Assembly (NCBI RefSeq): GCF_946477055.1
Contig: NZ_CAMKXG010000227.1
Span: 1-5,742 of the forward strand
Source: Lonsdalea britannica
GTDB lineage: Bacteria; Pseudomonadota; Gammaproteobacteria; Enterobacterales; Enterobacteriaceae
Reading direction: 5' to 3'
Length of the DNA: 5,742 nucleotides
Shown: positions 1 through 5,742 of the stretch, one piece after another
Numbering within the stretch: position 1 is the stretch's first letter
Layout: each line of letters begins with the position of its first letter
Translations under genes and position numbers: made by a program
The notes under the pieces: generated by a model
The model's database searches: none
What the model was told of the DNA's origin: nothing
The model's input: the letters and a program-made list of their open reading frames with translations, nothing else

Positions 1-401
1 GTGGCCTTTCCGTCGGCGACGGCCACGTTATAGGTGTAGAAATGGTTCTCCGTTTCCGAGTTCCCCGTGGCGGTCAGCGCAATCGTCGAGCCGTCTACCA
101 CCAGCGCCTGATCCGCACCGCTGGTACTGACGGTCACGACCAACTTCGTCACCTCATCGCCTGCGGCATCCGCCGCCACCGTGACGGCGCTGAACAGCGG
201 CGCGTCTGCGCCGGCCACCCCGTGTTCGTCGATGGTATAGACGCTATCCACCGCTGGCGTCGCGGTGACGGTCGGCGCATCGGTTGCGGCTTGGGTAGCC
301 ACCACCTCGGCCGCGGTCGTGACCGCCGCCGCATCGAACATCATTCTGGGCTCAAGCGCCAGGGCAACGCGAAGGTACTGTGGGTCAGAGATTTTTTTCA
401 T
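1..401 (-). CDS. LEPR-motif large repetitive surface protein (adhesin-like), N-terminal 133 codons only
   Basis: The frame is open from ATG at 401 to the window edge with no stop; 133 residues are visible and the gene continues off the left end. Residues 16-26 read LEPRMMFDAAA, which matches the LEPR-XLL/LEPRxxFD signature found near the N-terminus of very long repetitive bacterial surface proteins, often with DUF4347 or cadherin/Ig-like repeats. After an Ala/Thr/Val-rich linker (about 24-52), the segment from about 53 (VYTIDEHG) through ALVVDGSTIALTATG to FYTYNVAVADG looks like the first Ig/cadherin-like beta repeat of such proteins. There is no convincing Sec signal peptide: the N-terminus is short and interrupted by charged residues (MKKISDPQYLRVALALEPR). 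An AGGTGA ribosome site lies 5 nt before the ATG. It starts 32 nt after tadG on the same strand, so it is probably the last gene of the tad transcript. Role in adhesion or biofilm is inferred; total length and C-terminus (for example a type I secretion signal) are not visible. Confidence 0.85.
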   Translation of the reverse strand, partial: MKKISDPQYLRVALALEPRMMFDAAAVTTAAEVVATQAATDAPTVTATPAVDSVYTIDEHGVAGADAPLFSAVTVAADAAGDEVTKLVVTVSTSGADQALVVDGSTIALTATGNSETENHFYTYNVAVADGKA

Positions 402-406
402 GAACG

Positions 407-412
407 TCACCT
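407..412 (-). promoter_or_regulatory. Ribosome binding site of the LEPR adhesin gene
   Basis: AGGTGA on the minus strand ends 5 nt before the ATG at 401. It supports that start in a frame that has no stop within the window and is therefore easy to miss. Confidence 0.6.
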
Positions 413-421
413 AAAAAGGGC

Positions 422-436
422 TAATCCCGCTGATTA
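422..436 (-). repeat. Short inverted repeat at the tadG stop, followed by a T5 run
   Basis: On the minus strand TAATC and GATTA form 5-bp arms around a 5-nt loop, beginning in the tadG TAA stop. Four bases later comes TTTTT (417-413). A competing GGG/CCC pairing (425-418) lies directly next to the T run. The structure is too weak for a confident intrinsic terminator, but it could act as a leaky attenuator between tadG and the adhesin gene. Confidence 0.3.
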
Positions 437-2029
437 CTCAATCAGTCGGACGTAATTGCTTCGGGTTTCGATATCCGCCAGAATGGCGTCCAGCTTGTCG
501 GCAATGTCATCTTCCGCCCCGGCAAACGTCGCGCTGTCGGCAAACGTCATCGAACCGCCGTTGTTATTGGTGCAGGTCAGCAGGCCGGGTCGGGCGACGG
601 TGTCGAATAGCGTGCGGCCGAAATCCTCCGGATCGCCCGGCCTGACGCCGATGAAATAGAACAGCAGATTGCGTTCGCGGAAGCTGGCGCACAGGGACTG
701 GAAACGTGCGGTGACCACCTGGTACTGCTCGCTGCTGCCGGAAGCTTCGTCTATCGTCTGGCCGACGTAGTAGTTGTAGGCGTCGGTATCGAACCAATCG
801 CCGGTGGTATTGGCCAGCATGACGATGGCTTTAATGTTGCCGCTGCCGTTGCCGTCGAAATCCAGCGGATACTCCGTATCGCCCCAGCCCCCTTCCCCGC
901 GGAATGCCGGAGCCAGAGACATCGCCGCCCACCCCATCGCCAGCGCATAGTTGACGTTGAACTGAGATTCCATCTGGTCCAGCCGGGCCGCAATCGCCGG
1001 AAGATCGTCGGTCAGCGGCAGCAGCGCAGCCGTCGGACACCCCTTGTCGGCGACGATATAGCGGGTATCGTTGGTGCCGGTCGCCTGTCCGAACGTCGGG
1101 TTAGGGCCGGTCCACTGGATCCACGGCATGCCGGGCGCGTTCTCCGGCAGGTCCGCCCGGTAGTGAACCGAGAACGTGCCTGCCGGAGCGCGATCCCAAA
1201 AGTAGTTTTCACCACGATAGAGACCGCGATGCAGGCACATGCGCTGGTCCTGCAAATCCGGCATCATGCGGCTGGCCAGGTTGGCGATGCCGTAATCGTT
1301 GTTGTTGAAGAGCGAGGTCAGCTCCACCGGCTTGAGCGCGGCGCTGGACGGCCAGCTGCGAATGCGACTGCTCCAGTTGTCCGCGTCGTAGACGTTCACC
1401 GTCTGACTGTAGGGCACCAACGCCAGCCGACGGTCCGGCGCATCGCTGAGCAGCGCATCGGCGAAATGGTTCGCCAGACGTCGTAGCGATCCGAGTTCGG
1501 ACGCACCTTCCGATAACGTGTTAGGCAGTGTCAGCGCCACTTCGGCGGGCCGGTAAATCACCTCGACCGTAGAGTGAATCTCCTGCTGACGGTCGCTGAG
1601 CTGAAGCAGACTGGGCGCGGTGGTGAACGTCACCGCGACGGTATAGGTTTTACGCTCCTGACCGGTTTGCCCCTCGCTCACCGAGACGTCACCCGACGTT
1701 AGAGCATTAGCCAGCGTGCTGTTAAGCCCGAGATTGGCGCGGACGTAGTCGTAAGCCAACTGTTGGCGCAGCGCATCCTCCGAGCCGCCGCTGTTTTTGA
1801 TCAGCGCCTGACGCCCCACGGCCAGCGCGGCGGCATCCGTGGCGCGTTTGATTTGCGCCGCATCGCCGGTGGCGGTCAGGGTATCGACGATAAACGCCCC
1901 CGCGACCAACAATCCCATCATACCCAGCGCGTAAAAGGCCGTGCCAACGCCAGCGTCTTCCCGCCAGAAACGGGCCGCAAGCCGCGTCAGACGCGATGTT
2001 GTCGCATGACGCTTATTCATTGTCTTCAT
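434..2029 (-). CDS. tadG: TadG, large minor Tad pilus component with degenerate vWA-like region
   Basis: The product is 531 aa. TadG is a membrane-anchored or envelope protein of Tad pilus assembly, encoded after tadE and tadF. Residues 24-50 (EDAGVGTAFYALG followed by a hydrophobic helix) match the TadE/TadG N-terminal anchor. QIKRATDAAALAVG at 59-72 is the helix typical of TadG proteins. CPTAALLPLTDD at 331-342, with the following helix, is also typical of TadG. Residues 163-530 resemble a von Willebrand A fold: strands at 163-168, 202-206, 400-405 and 455-461. The metal-site residues appear lost (LPNTLSEG where DxSxS is expected, ANTTGD where a TDG-like loop is expected). DFDGNGSGN at 390-398 resembles half of a calcium loop. 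Cysteines are 265, 331, 447 and 486. The open frame runs upstream to 2173, but those 48 codons lie inside tadF in another frame and look nothing like TadG. ATG 2029 is chosen for its AGGAGG site; ATG 2020 is the alternative. Confidence 0.88.
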   Translation of the reverse strand: MKTMNKRHATTSRLTRLAARFWREDAGVGTAFYALGMMGLLVAGAFIVDTLTATGDAAQIKRATDAAALAVGRQALIKNSGGSEDALRQQLAYDYVRANLGLNSTLANALTSGDVSVSEGQTGQERKTYTVAVTFTTAPSLLQLSDRQQEIHSTVEVIYRPAEVALTLPNTLSEGASELGSLRRLANHFADALLSDAPDRRLALVPYSQTVNVYDADNWSSRIRSWPSSAALKPVELTSLFNNNDYGIANLASRMMPDLQDQRMCLHRGLYRGENYFWDRAPAGTFSVHYRADLPENAPGMPWIQWTGPNPTFGQATGTNDTRYIVADKGCPTAALLPLTDDLPAIAARLDQMESQFNVNYALAMGWAAMSLAPAFRGEGGWGDTEYPLDFDGNGSGNIKAIVMLANTTGDWFDTDAYNYYVGQTIDEASGSSEQYQVVTARFQSLCASFRERNLLFYFIGVRPGDPEDFGRTLFDTVARPGLLTCTNNNGGSMTFADSATFAGAEDDIADKLDAILADIETRSNYVRLIE

Positions 2030-2612
2030 CGTCGAGTCCGGCCTCCTGCGCCAGCGCGTCATCCAGCGCAATCGTGCCGTCGATAACGCGATTGACCGCC
2101 GTAACGTGCAGCAGGTTGGTAAGCGACAGTCCGCCCGCGAGGCTGATGTCTTCACCCTGCCGACAGAGTTCAACCACGATCATGGAGATTTCCGCCTGAC
2201 CGTTTTTGGCGTCTTTTTCCGGCAGGTCGCCGGGAAACGTCTCTTCCGGCCCGGCCTGGTTGTCGGCGCACAACGCATCCGTGGTGCCGCGATTCAACTG
2301 CCAGTACACCTCGCCGGTCTGGCGGACGTTGCTAATCAACACGTGATAATTTCCGGCGCCGCTGTCCGGCATTACCGCATCCAGCAGCCCCTGCAACCCC
2401 TGTTCAGTCAGGTCCTGTTGCAGCCCCAGCACCGACGCGACGGCGCCAGCCCGTTGCTCCAGACGTTCGCGTTCCAGCTCGACGGTGTAGAGATCCGCGC
2501 ACAACGCGCCTACCGCCAGCACGATGGGGAATGCCAGCGCCGTTTCCACCGCCGCCGAGGCGGCGTGATCGTGCCAGAAGCGCCGCAGCCAGATCGCCGC
2601 CCGGCTACTCAT
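2013..2612 (-). CDS. tadF: TadF, Tad pilus pseudopilin-like protein (TadE family)
   Basis: The product is 199 aa. TadF proteins are pseudopilins of the Tad system, thought to be processed by the TadV prepilin peptidase and to help initiate or extend the Flp pilus. A basic N-terminus with many Arg and His (1-16) precedes SAAVETALAFPIVLAVGALCADLY at 19-42, a TadE-like hydrophobic helix with Glu23 at the expected +5 position. Unlike TadE, the predicted -1 residue is Ala18, not Gly. The rest is a soluble periplasmic-type domain with Cys115 and Cys150, which could form a disulfide. A very acidic tail (DDEDNE) ends it. The start ATG overlaps the tadE stop by 8 nt (ATGAGTAG), and GGAG (2623-2620) lies 7 nt upstream. 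Calling it TadF rather than a second TadE rests on gene order, length close to known TadF (about 195 aa) and its place before tadG. Confidence 0.85.
   Translation of the reverse strand: MSSRAAIWLRRFWHDHAASAAVETALAFPIVLAVGALCADLYTVELERERLEQRAGAVASVLGLQQDLTEQGLQGLLDAVMPDSGAGNYHVLISNVRQTGEVYWQLNRGTTDALCADNQAGPEETFPGDLPEKDAKNGQAEISMIVVELCRQGEDISLAGGLSLTNLLHVTAVNRVIDGTIALDDALAQEAGLDDEDNE
2042..2047 (-). promoter_or_regulatory. Shine-Dalgarno AGGAGG for tadG, inside tadF
   Basis: A perfect AGGAGG lies in the 3' end of tadF, 12 nt before ATG 2029 and 21 nt before ATG 2020. The spacing is long for 2029 but implausible for 2020, so it favours 2029. Coupling to tadF termination (TAA at 2015-2013) probably helps initiation. 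Confidence 0.5.
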
Positions 2613-3123
2613 CCCGCAGCTCCGTGCCGTAAATGTGTTTGTACTGATAGCGGAAAGTGCCGCCCAGCGAGAGCACCTCCGGCAGCGGCGTGAGGAACGA
2701 CTGGCGCAGCTGGACCGTCACCGACCATACCGGCAGCGAACGCGCATTCTGGGTCTGTTCGTCCTCGGACAAGGTCAGCCCGCCCAGTTGGCTCAGATTG
2801 TCGAAATGGAGCACGTTGACCGTGAGATCGTCCGCCTTCAGGTAACCAAACCCGACCTCGACCATGCGATCGCGCAGATCCTGCGCCATGCGATCAGGAC
2901 TCTGCCCGCCGAGATCGTCTAGCCGGAACGACTGCACGGCTTTGTCCAGCGCCACGCTGCCAATGGCGATCAGCAGACCGATACGGGCCAGCTCGAATAG
3001 CATCATGACGCCCACCAGTACCACCGGCACCAGAAACGCCACTTCGGTGGCGATGACCCCACGCACGTCACGCCAGACACCGGTCAGCCGTGGGGCATTC
3101 ATGTGCCGCGACACCCCGGCCAT
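2605..3123 (-). CDS. tadE: TadE, Tad pilus pseudopilin
   Basis: The product is 172 aa. TadE is a pseudopilin that supports Flp pilus biogenesis at the inner membrane. The sequence shows a TadE-like N-terminus: basic leader, then RGVIATEVAFLVPVVLVG at 21-38, continuing as a hydrophobic helix to about 56. Gly22 fits -1 and Glu27 fits +5 of a TadV-type cleavage site (cut between 22 and 23); +6 is Val instead of the Tyr of classic Flp. A mixed alpha/beta periplasmic domain follows, with WSVTVQL at 133-139 and a conserved-looking end (FRYQYKHIYG). The start ATG shares one base with the tadD stop (TAATG), a classic coupled arrangement. GAAGAG about 8 nt upstream is a weak ribosome site. ATG 3102 (Met8) with GGGGTG upstream is an alternative start and would shorten the leader to 15 residues. 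Confidence 0.88.
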   Translation of the reverse strand: MAGVSRHMNAPRLTGVWRDVRGVIATEVAFLVPVVLVGVMMLFELARIGLLIAIGSVALDKAVQSFRLDDLGGQSPDRMAQDLRDRMVEVGFGYLKADDLTVNVLHFDNLSQLGGLTLSEDEQTQNARSLPVWSVTVQLRQSFLTPLPEVLSLGGTFRYQYKHIYGTELRDE

Positions 3124-3956
3124 TACGGTTTCTCTTCACCCAGAGACAGGGGCTGGCGGCTGGCCAGCAGCAGCGCCTCTCCCTGTCCGCGGGACTGACG
3201 CAGATCCGCCGCGCGCCGCGACAGCTCGGCGACCAACCCGTCGATACGTTCAGGTACGGCGACAGACGCGATGGCTCCGCGCGCGTCTTCGTCACGCCCC
3301 GCGTACAGATAGGCCAGCGCCAGATTCAGTTTTACGGAAGGATGCCTCAGTTCGCTGGAGCGCAGCAGCGAGACGGCCTTGTCCGCCTGTCCGCTGTTCA
3401 GCCACGACAGCGCCAGATTATTGAGCGCCGCCACATCGGCGGGATCGCTGCGCAGCGCCTTGTCGAACAACGCTCTGGCCTCGTCATGACGACCGGCGGC
3501 ATCCATCACGACGCCCATACCGTTAAGCGCGCTGGCGTTGTTCGGCGCGACGTCCAGCGCACAGCGGAAATCCTGCTGCGCCATCTGGCCCCTTCCCAGC
3601 GCCAGCTGCGCCCGTCCCATCCCCACGCAAATCGCCAGCGTCTGCGGCGGCGTTGAGGCGCCAAGCTGTTGCCGCGCGCGGCCATACAACCCCAGCACCT
3701 GGAGCGGCGGACGTACCGGCGCCGCCACGCTGGCGTACTCCAGCAGCTCGCCGCCGTCGAGCTTGCCGCGCGAATCCAGCCGGGCGTAAACCTCAGACGC
3801 CGCTTCCAACCGTCCCTGATCGCGCAGCAGGCGCGCCAGACGCAGCCCTTCTTCCTTGGTGCCTTTCAGTCCCTGGGACGTTGCGCAGCCGCTCAGGAGA
3901 ACGACGCACAGTAGGGCCAGCAGGCCGCCGCGTTGGGACAGGGTGATCTTTGTCAT
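3123..3956 (-). CDS. tadD: TadD, TPR outer-membrane lipoprotein of the Tad system
   Basis: The product is 277 aa. TadD is a pilotin-like lipoprotein needed for Tad pilus assembly, thought to help the RcpA secretin and its partners assemble in the outer membrane. A lipoprotein signal peptide is clear: hydrophobic stretch 11-22, lipobox LLSGC with Cys24, and Ala at +2, which predicts outer-membrane sorting. After an N-terminal helical region (about 34-62), tetratricopeptide repeats occur at about 107-140, 141-174 and 175-205, with a partial one to about 233. The clearest is the 145-174 block, with typical TPR spacing of Gly/Ala and DP at the helix end. The ATG at 3956 is the start because it directly precedes the signal peptide. 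Its ribosome site is only a purine-rich AGAGAAGAGAAA, weaker than those of neighbours, and it follows the only sizeable gap between complete genes here (65 nt). Confidence 0.9.
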   Translation of the reverse strand: MTKITLSQRGGLLALLCVVLLSGCATSQGLKGTKEEGLRLARLLRDQGRLEAASEVYARLDSRGKLDGGELLEYASVAAPVRPPLQVLGLYGRARQQLGASTPPQTLAICVGMGRAQLALGRGQMAQQDFRCALDVAPNNASALNGMGVVMDAAGRHDEARALFDKALRSDPADVAALNNLALSWLNSGQADKAVSLLRSSELRHPSVKLNLALAYLYAGRDEDARGAIASVAVPERIDGLVAELSRRAADLRQSRGQGEALLLASRQPLSLGEEKP

Positions 3957-4008
3957 CAGCGTATTTCTCTTCTCTGTGCTCGATAGGTATTAAGGGGTCG
4001 TTCGCCCT

Positions 4009-4020
4009 CGCCATATGGCG
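4009..4020. repeat. 12-bp perfect palindrome in the tadC-tadD gap
   Basis: CGCCATATGGCG is self-complementary with no spacer and lies just beyond the tadC stop, in the 65-nt gap before tadD. With no loop it cannot form a normal terminator hairpin and no T run follows. It could be a protein-binding site or a chance palindrome. I see no convincing -10/-35 pair in the gap. Confidence 0.35.
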
Positions 4021-4021
4021 C

Positions 4022-4993
4022 TTAGTGGGAGAGCAAACGGATCACTTTCAGCAACGCCGGCGACGCCATAATGGCGATAATCGGCGGTAAAATTAGCCCC
4101 ATCAGCGGAACGCTCAGCTGCGCAGGCAGCTTCCCCGCCTTCTCCTCCAGCCCGAGGATCAGGGTTTTGCGACTCTCGTCCGCGATGGTGCGCAGCGCCT
4201 GCGAAAGCGGCGTGCCGTAGCGCTCGGCCTGGATCAGCGTGGCGACCATACTTTCGATCTCCGCGACCCGAGTGCGCTCAGCCAGATGCGTCATCGCCGT
4301 GGTGCGATCCGACAGGATCTGCAGTTCGGCGGCGGTGTAGCGCAGTTCGTCCGCCATCTCCGGCGCCGACAGGCCCAGCTCTTTGGAGACCACCTGAAAA
4401 ATGCGCCCGATGGGCAGACCGGCTTCGGCGCACACCACCATCAGATCCAGTGCGTCCGGCACCGCCCGCGCCAGCTTTTCTCCCCGGCTGGCGGCGCGCC
4501 ATCTCAGCCACCATTCCGGCAGCAGAGCGCCGACGAAGTAGCCGATGAGCGCCGCCGCCAGTCCGGTCATCCCAACGCGGTCCGCAGGCGGCAGAGCGCC
4601 GCCCACCAGTATCAGGGCGCACAGCACACCACTCAGCAGTTTGCCCAACGCCAACCAGCCCACCGCTTCGCCGCGACGGAAACCGGCCAGATCGAGCATC
4701 CGACGAAGCTGGCGGCGATCCCGCTCAGCGCCCGCCAGCCGTTCACCCTGCTCCGCCAACGGCCGCAGCAGTTTCTCCAGCGGCGGCGGCAACGGCACTC
4801 CGCGATCGCGCAAGAGCGAGCCGTCCGGCGGACGACCAGCATCGTCTTCCGCCGTCGTCGGCAGGTGCGGCCGCAGACGTTCGGCCAAACGCTGCCGCTG
4901 TCGCTGACGGCTTTGCGTACGGGCCAGAAACAGGCCGCTCGCTACCAGCGTGATCCCCAGCCACAGCCAGGGGTCGTCGAACAGAGAGGTCAT
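4022..4993 (-). CDS. tadC: TadC, inner-membrane platform protein (GspF/T2SSF family)
   Basis: The product is 323 aa, usual for TadC. It is a polytopic inner-membrane protein that, with TadB, forms the platform on which the TadA ATPase drives Flp pilus polymerisation. Predicted membrane segments: about 8-24, 113-134, 143-163 and 293-317. The T2SSF domain covers about 178-310 and begins with VPDALDLMVVCAEAGLPIG, the hallmark TadC version of the motif, then continues through the helical region around AERTRVAEIESMVATLIQAE and RYGTPLSQALRTIADE. The loop 25-100 is rich in Arg, Gln and Pro and probably cytoplasmic. The gene begins 13 nt after the tadB stop. AGGAG at 5008-5004 overlaps that stop and sits 10 nt before ATG 4993. 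Confidence 0.93.
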   Translation of the reverse strand: MTSLFDDPWLWLGITLVASGLFLARTQSRQRQRQRLAERLRPHLPTTAEDDAGRPPDGSLLRDRGVPLPPPLEKLLRPLAEQGERLAGAERDRRQLRRMLDLAGFRRGEAVGWLALGKLLSGVLCALILVGGALPPADRVGMTGLAAALIGYFVGALLPEWWLRWRAASRGEKLARAVPDALDLMVVCAEAGLPIGRIFQVVSKELGLSAPEMADELRYTAAELQILSDRTTAMTHLAERTRVAEIESMVATLIQAERYGTPLSQALRTIADESRKTLILGLEEKAGKLPAQLSVPLMGLILPPIIAIMASPALLKVIRLLSH

Positions 4994-5003
4994 GTGACGC
5001 GTT

Positions 5004-5008
5004 CTCCT
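5004..5008 (-). promoter_or_regulatory. Ribosome binding site of tadC, overlapping the tadB stop codon
   Basis: AGGAG uses two bases of the tadB TAG stop (5009-5007) and lies 10 nt before the tadC ATG. Ribosomes ending tadB would therefore expose or occupy the tadC start, consistent with balanced production of the paired platform proteins. Confidence 0.55.
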
Positions 5009-5742
5009 ACCGTATCCGTTTCACCATCAGGTGCGTGATGAGCATGCCGAGCGAGACGCTGCACAGCGCGTACATCAGCACCGTGCTGCCCACCGGGTCG
5101 GCGAAAAGAAACATGAAATCATCCGGCGACTTCAGGTACATGTAGCCGAGACAGCAGGGAAACAGCGCCGCCACAATCTTGGCCGTCGCCCGCGCCTCCG
5201 AAGTCTTCGACTGGACTTTCAGCGCCAGTTCGCGCCGCTCGCGGAGCGTGGCCGACAGGCGTTCGAGGGTTTCGCCCAGACGTCCGCCCGCCTCCTGACT
5301 GATGATCAGGATCACCACAAAAAAGCGGTACTCCGCCATAGGCACCCGGCTGGCGGAGGTTTGGATCACCTGCCGCAGCGGAATGCCCAGCTTCAGCCAG
5401 TGGTCGATGGTGCGAAACTCCGCCGCCAGCGGACCGGTCAGGTGCTCCGCCACCAGCGCGAAAGTATTGGCGACCGGCACGCCCGCCCGGCAGCTGCGGG
5501 TAATGGCGTCCACCGCTTCCGGCAGGCTTTCGCGCAGCGCTTTGAGGTGTTTTTGCAGCGTGCTACGAAACAACAGCACGGCGACGACCGCAAACAACAA
5601 CAGCGCGAACAGCAGGCCCAGTCCCAGCGGGGACGGCGTGCGCCGTCCAATGGCAATGCCCAGCGCAAGACTGACCGCCGCCAGAACCAACGCCCGCCGA
5701 CGCAGGTTTTTTCGCCAGCCGATAAAGTCCAGCTGCGCCCAC
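5007..5742 (-). CDS. tadB: TadB, inner-membrane platform protein (GspF/T2SSF family), 5' end missing
   Basis: The frame is open to the right edge; 244 C-terminal residues are visible (TadB is usually about 290-330 aa), so the gene starts outside the window. A TTG at 5690 is only an internal Leu codon: upstream codons in frame (LDFIGWRKNLRRRA) continue naturally into the first helix. TadB pairs with TadC as the inner-membrane platform for the TadA motor. In the visible numbering, membrane helices lie at about 17-33 and 39-58. The T2SSF domain begins at LPEAVDAITRSCRAGVPV (73-90) and continues through LKLGIPLRQVI and the ISQEAGGRLGETLERLSATL block (148-166), a near-textbook TadB signature. Two more hydrophobic segments follow at about 187-202 and 217-238. 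Stop TAG at 5009-5007. Confidence 0.93.
   Translation of the reverse strand, partial: WAQLDFIGWRKNLRRRALVLAAVSLALGIAIGRRTPSPLGLGLLFALLLFAVVAVLLFRSTLQKHLKALRESLPEAVDAITRSCRAGVPVANTFALVAEHLTGPLAAEFRTIDHWLKLGIPLRQVIQTSASRVPMAEYRFFVVILIISQEAGGRLGETLERLSATLRERRELALKVQSKTSEARATAKIVAALFPCCLGYMYLKSPDDFMFLFADPVGSTVLMYALCSVSLGMLITHLMVKRIR

Noticed and set aside
42..455. Plus-strand frame of 137 codons over the left end
   Set aside because: It is antisense to the LEPR adhesin start and tadG end, is Arg/His-rich without recognisable domain, and has no better claim than the minus-strand frame with a motif and ribosome site.
2106..2693. Plus-strand frame of 195 codons opposite tadF and tadE
   Set aside because: It is antisense to well supported tadE/tadF, its product has no recognisable family features, and it spans a gene junction.
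3090..3656. Plus-strand frame of 188 codons opposite tadD
   Set aside because: It mirrors TPR coding sequence; the Gln/Arg-rich product is low complexity with no motif.
3793..4014. Small minus-strand frame starting in the tadC-tadD gap (73 codons)
   Set aside because: Its ATG lies within the palindrome. Past the gap it is just tadD read in another frame (Arg/Pro-rich), and it has no good ribosome site.
4286..5038. Plus-strand frame of 250 codons opposite tadC
   Set aside because: The product is rich in Gln/Arg/Pro with no domain, and runs fully antisense to a clear tadC. It is typical of shadow frames in GC-rich genes.
5007..5690. Treating TTG 5690 as the true start of tadB
   Set aside because: The frame continues without a stop to the window edge, the upstream residues fit the protein, and TadB is normally longer. 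The gene is truncated by the window instead.
1..5742. Search for tRNA, rRNA, CRISPR arrays, insertion sequences, attachment sites and long repeats
   Set aside because: None was seen by eye. The window is nearly all coding sequence with gaps of 65 nt or less, and no repeat-spacer pattern or transposase-like product appears.

Overview
The window is the distal half of a Tad (tight adherence, Flp/type IVc pilus) operon, all on the minus strand. It is followed by the first 133 codons of a surface adhesin-like gene. Reading down the minus strand from the right edge the order is tadB (5' end cut by the window), tadC, tadD, tadE, tadF, tadG, then a LEPR-motif repetitive protein cut by the left edge. 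I see no gene on the plus strand. Long plus-strand open frames are antisense shadows of GC-rich coding sequence.

The host looks like a Gram-negative gammaproteobacterium. The DNA is GC-rich (about 60% by eye). TadD has a lipobox with an outer-membrane type +2 residue, and the B-C-D-E-F-G order is the classic one of the Aggregatibacter/Yersinia-type tad locus. Enterobacterales (for example Pectobacteriaceae or Serratia-like) would fit, but no taxonomic marker is present and I cannot name a genus.

Layout: 5742-5007 tadB and 4993-4022 tadC are the two GspF-like inner-membrane platform proteins, 13 nt apart. A 65-nt gap with a 12-bp palindrome follows. Then 3956-3123 tadD (TPR lipoprotein), 3123-2605 tadE, 2612-2013 tadF and 2029-434 tadG overlap each other by 1, 8 and 17 nt, which implies translational coupling. 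Only 32 nt separate tadG from the start of the LEPR gene (401 to beyond 1), so it is probably co-transcribed.

How it works together: TadB/TadC anchor the assembly motor (TadA ATPase, expected upstream outside the window). TadD helps outer-membrane secretin assembly. TadE/TadF are pseudopilins, and TadG is a large minor component with a degenerate von Willebrand A-like region. The terminal adhesin may be a surface partner, or conceivably a cargo, of the same machine; that link is inference from gene position. Most of the window is a known system. The least described elements are the adhesin at the operon end and the loss of the metal-site motif in TadG.
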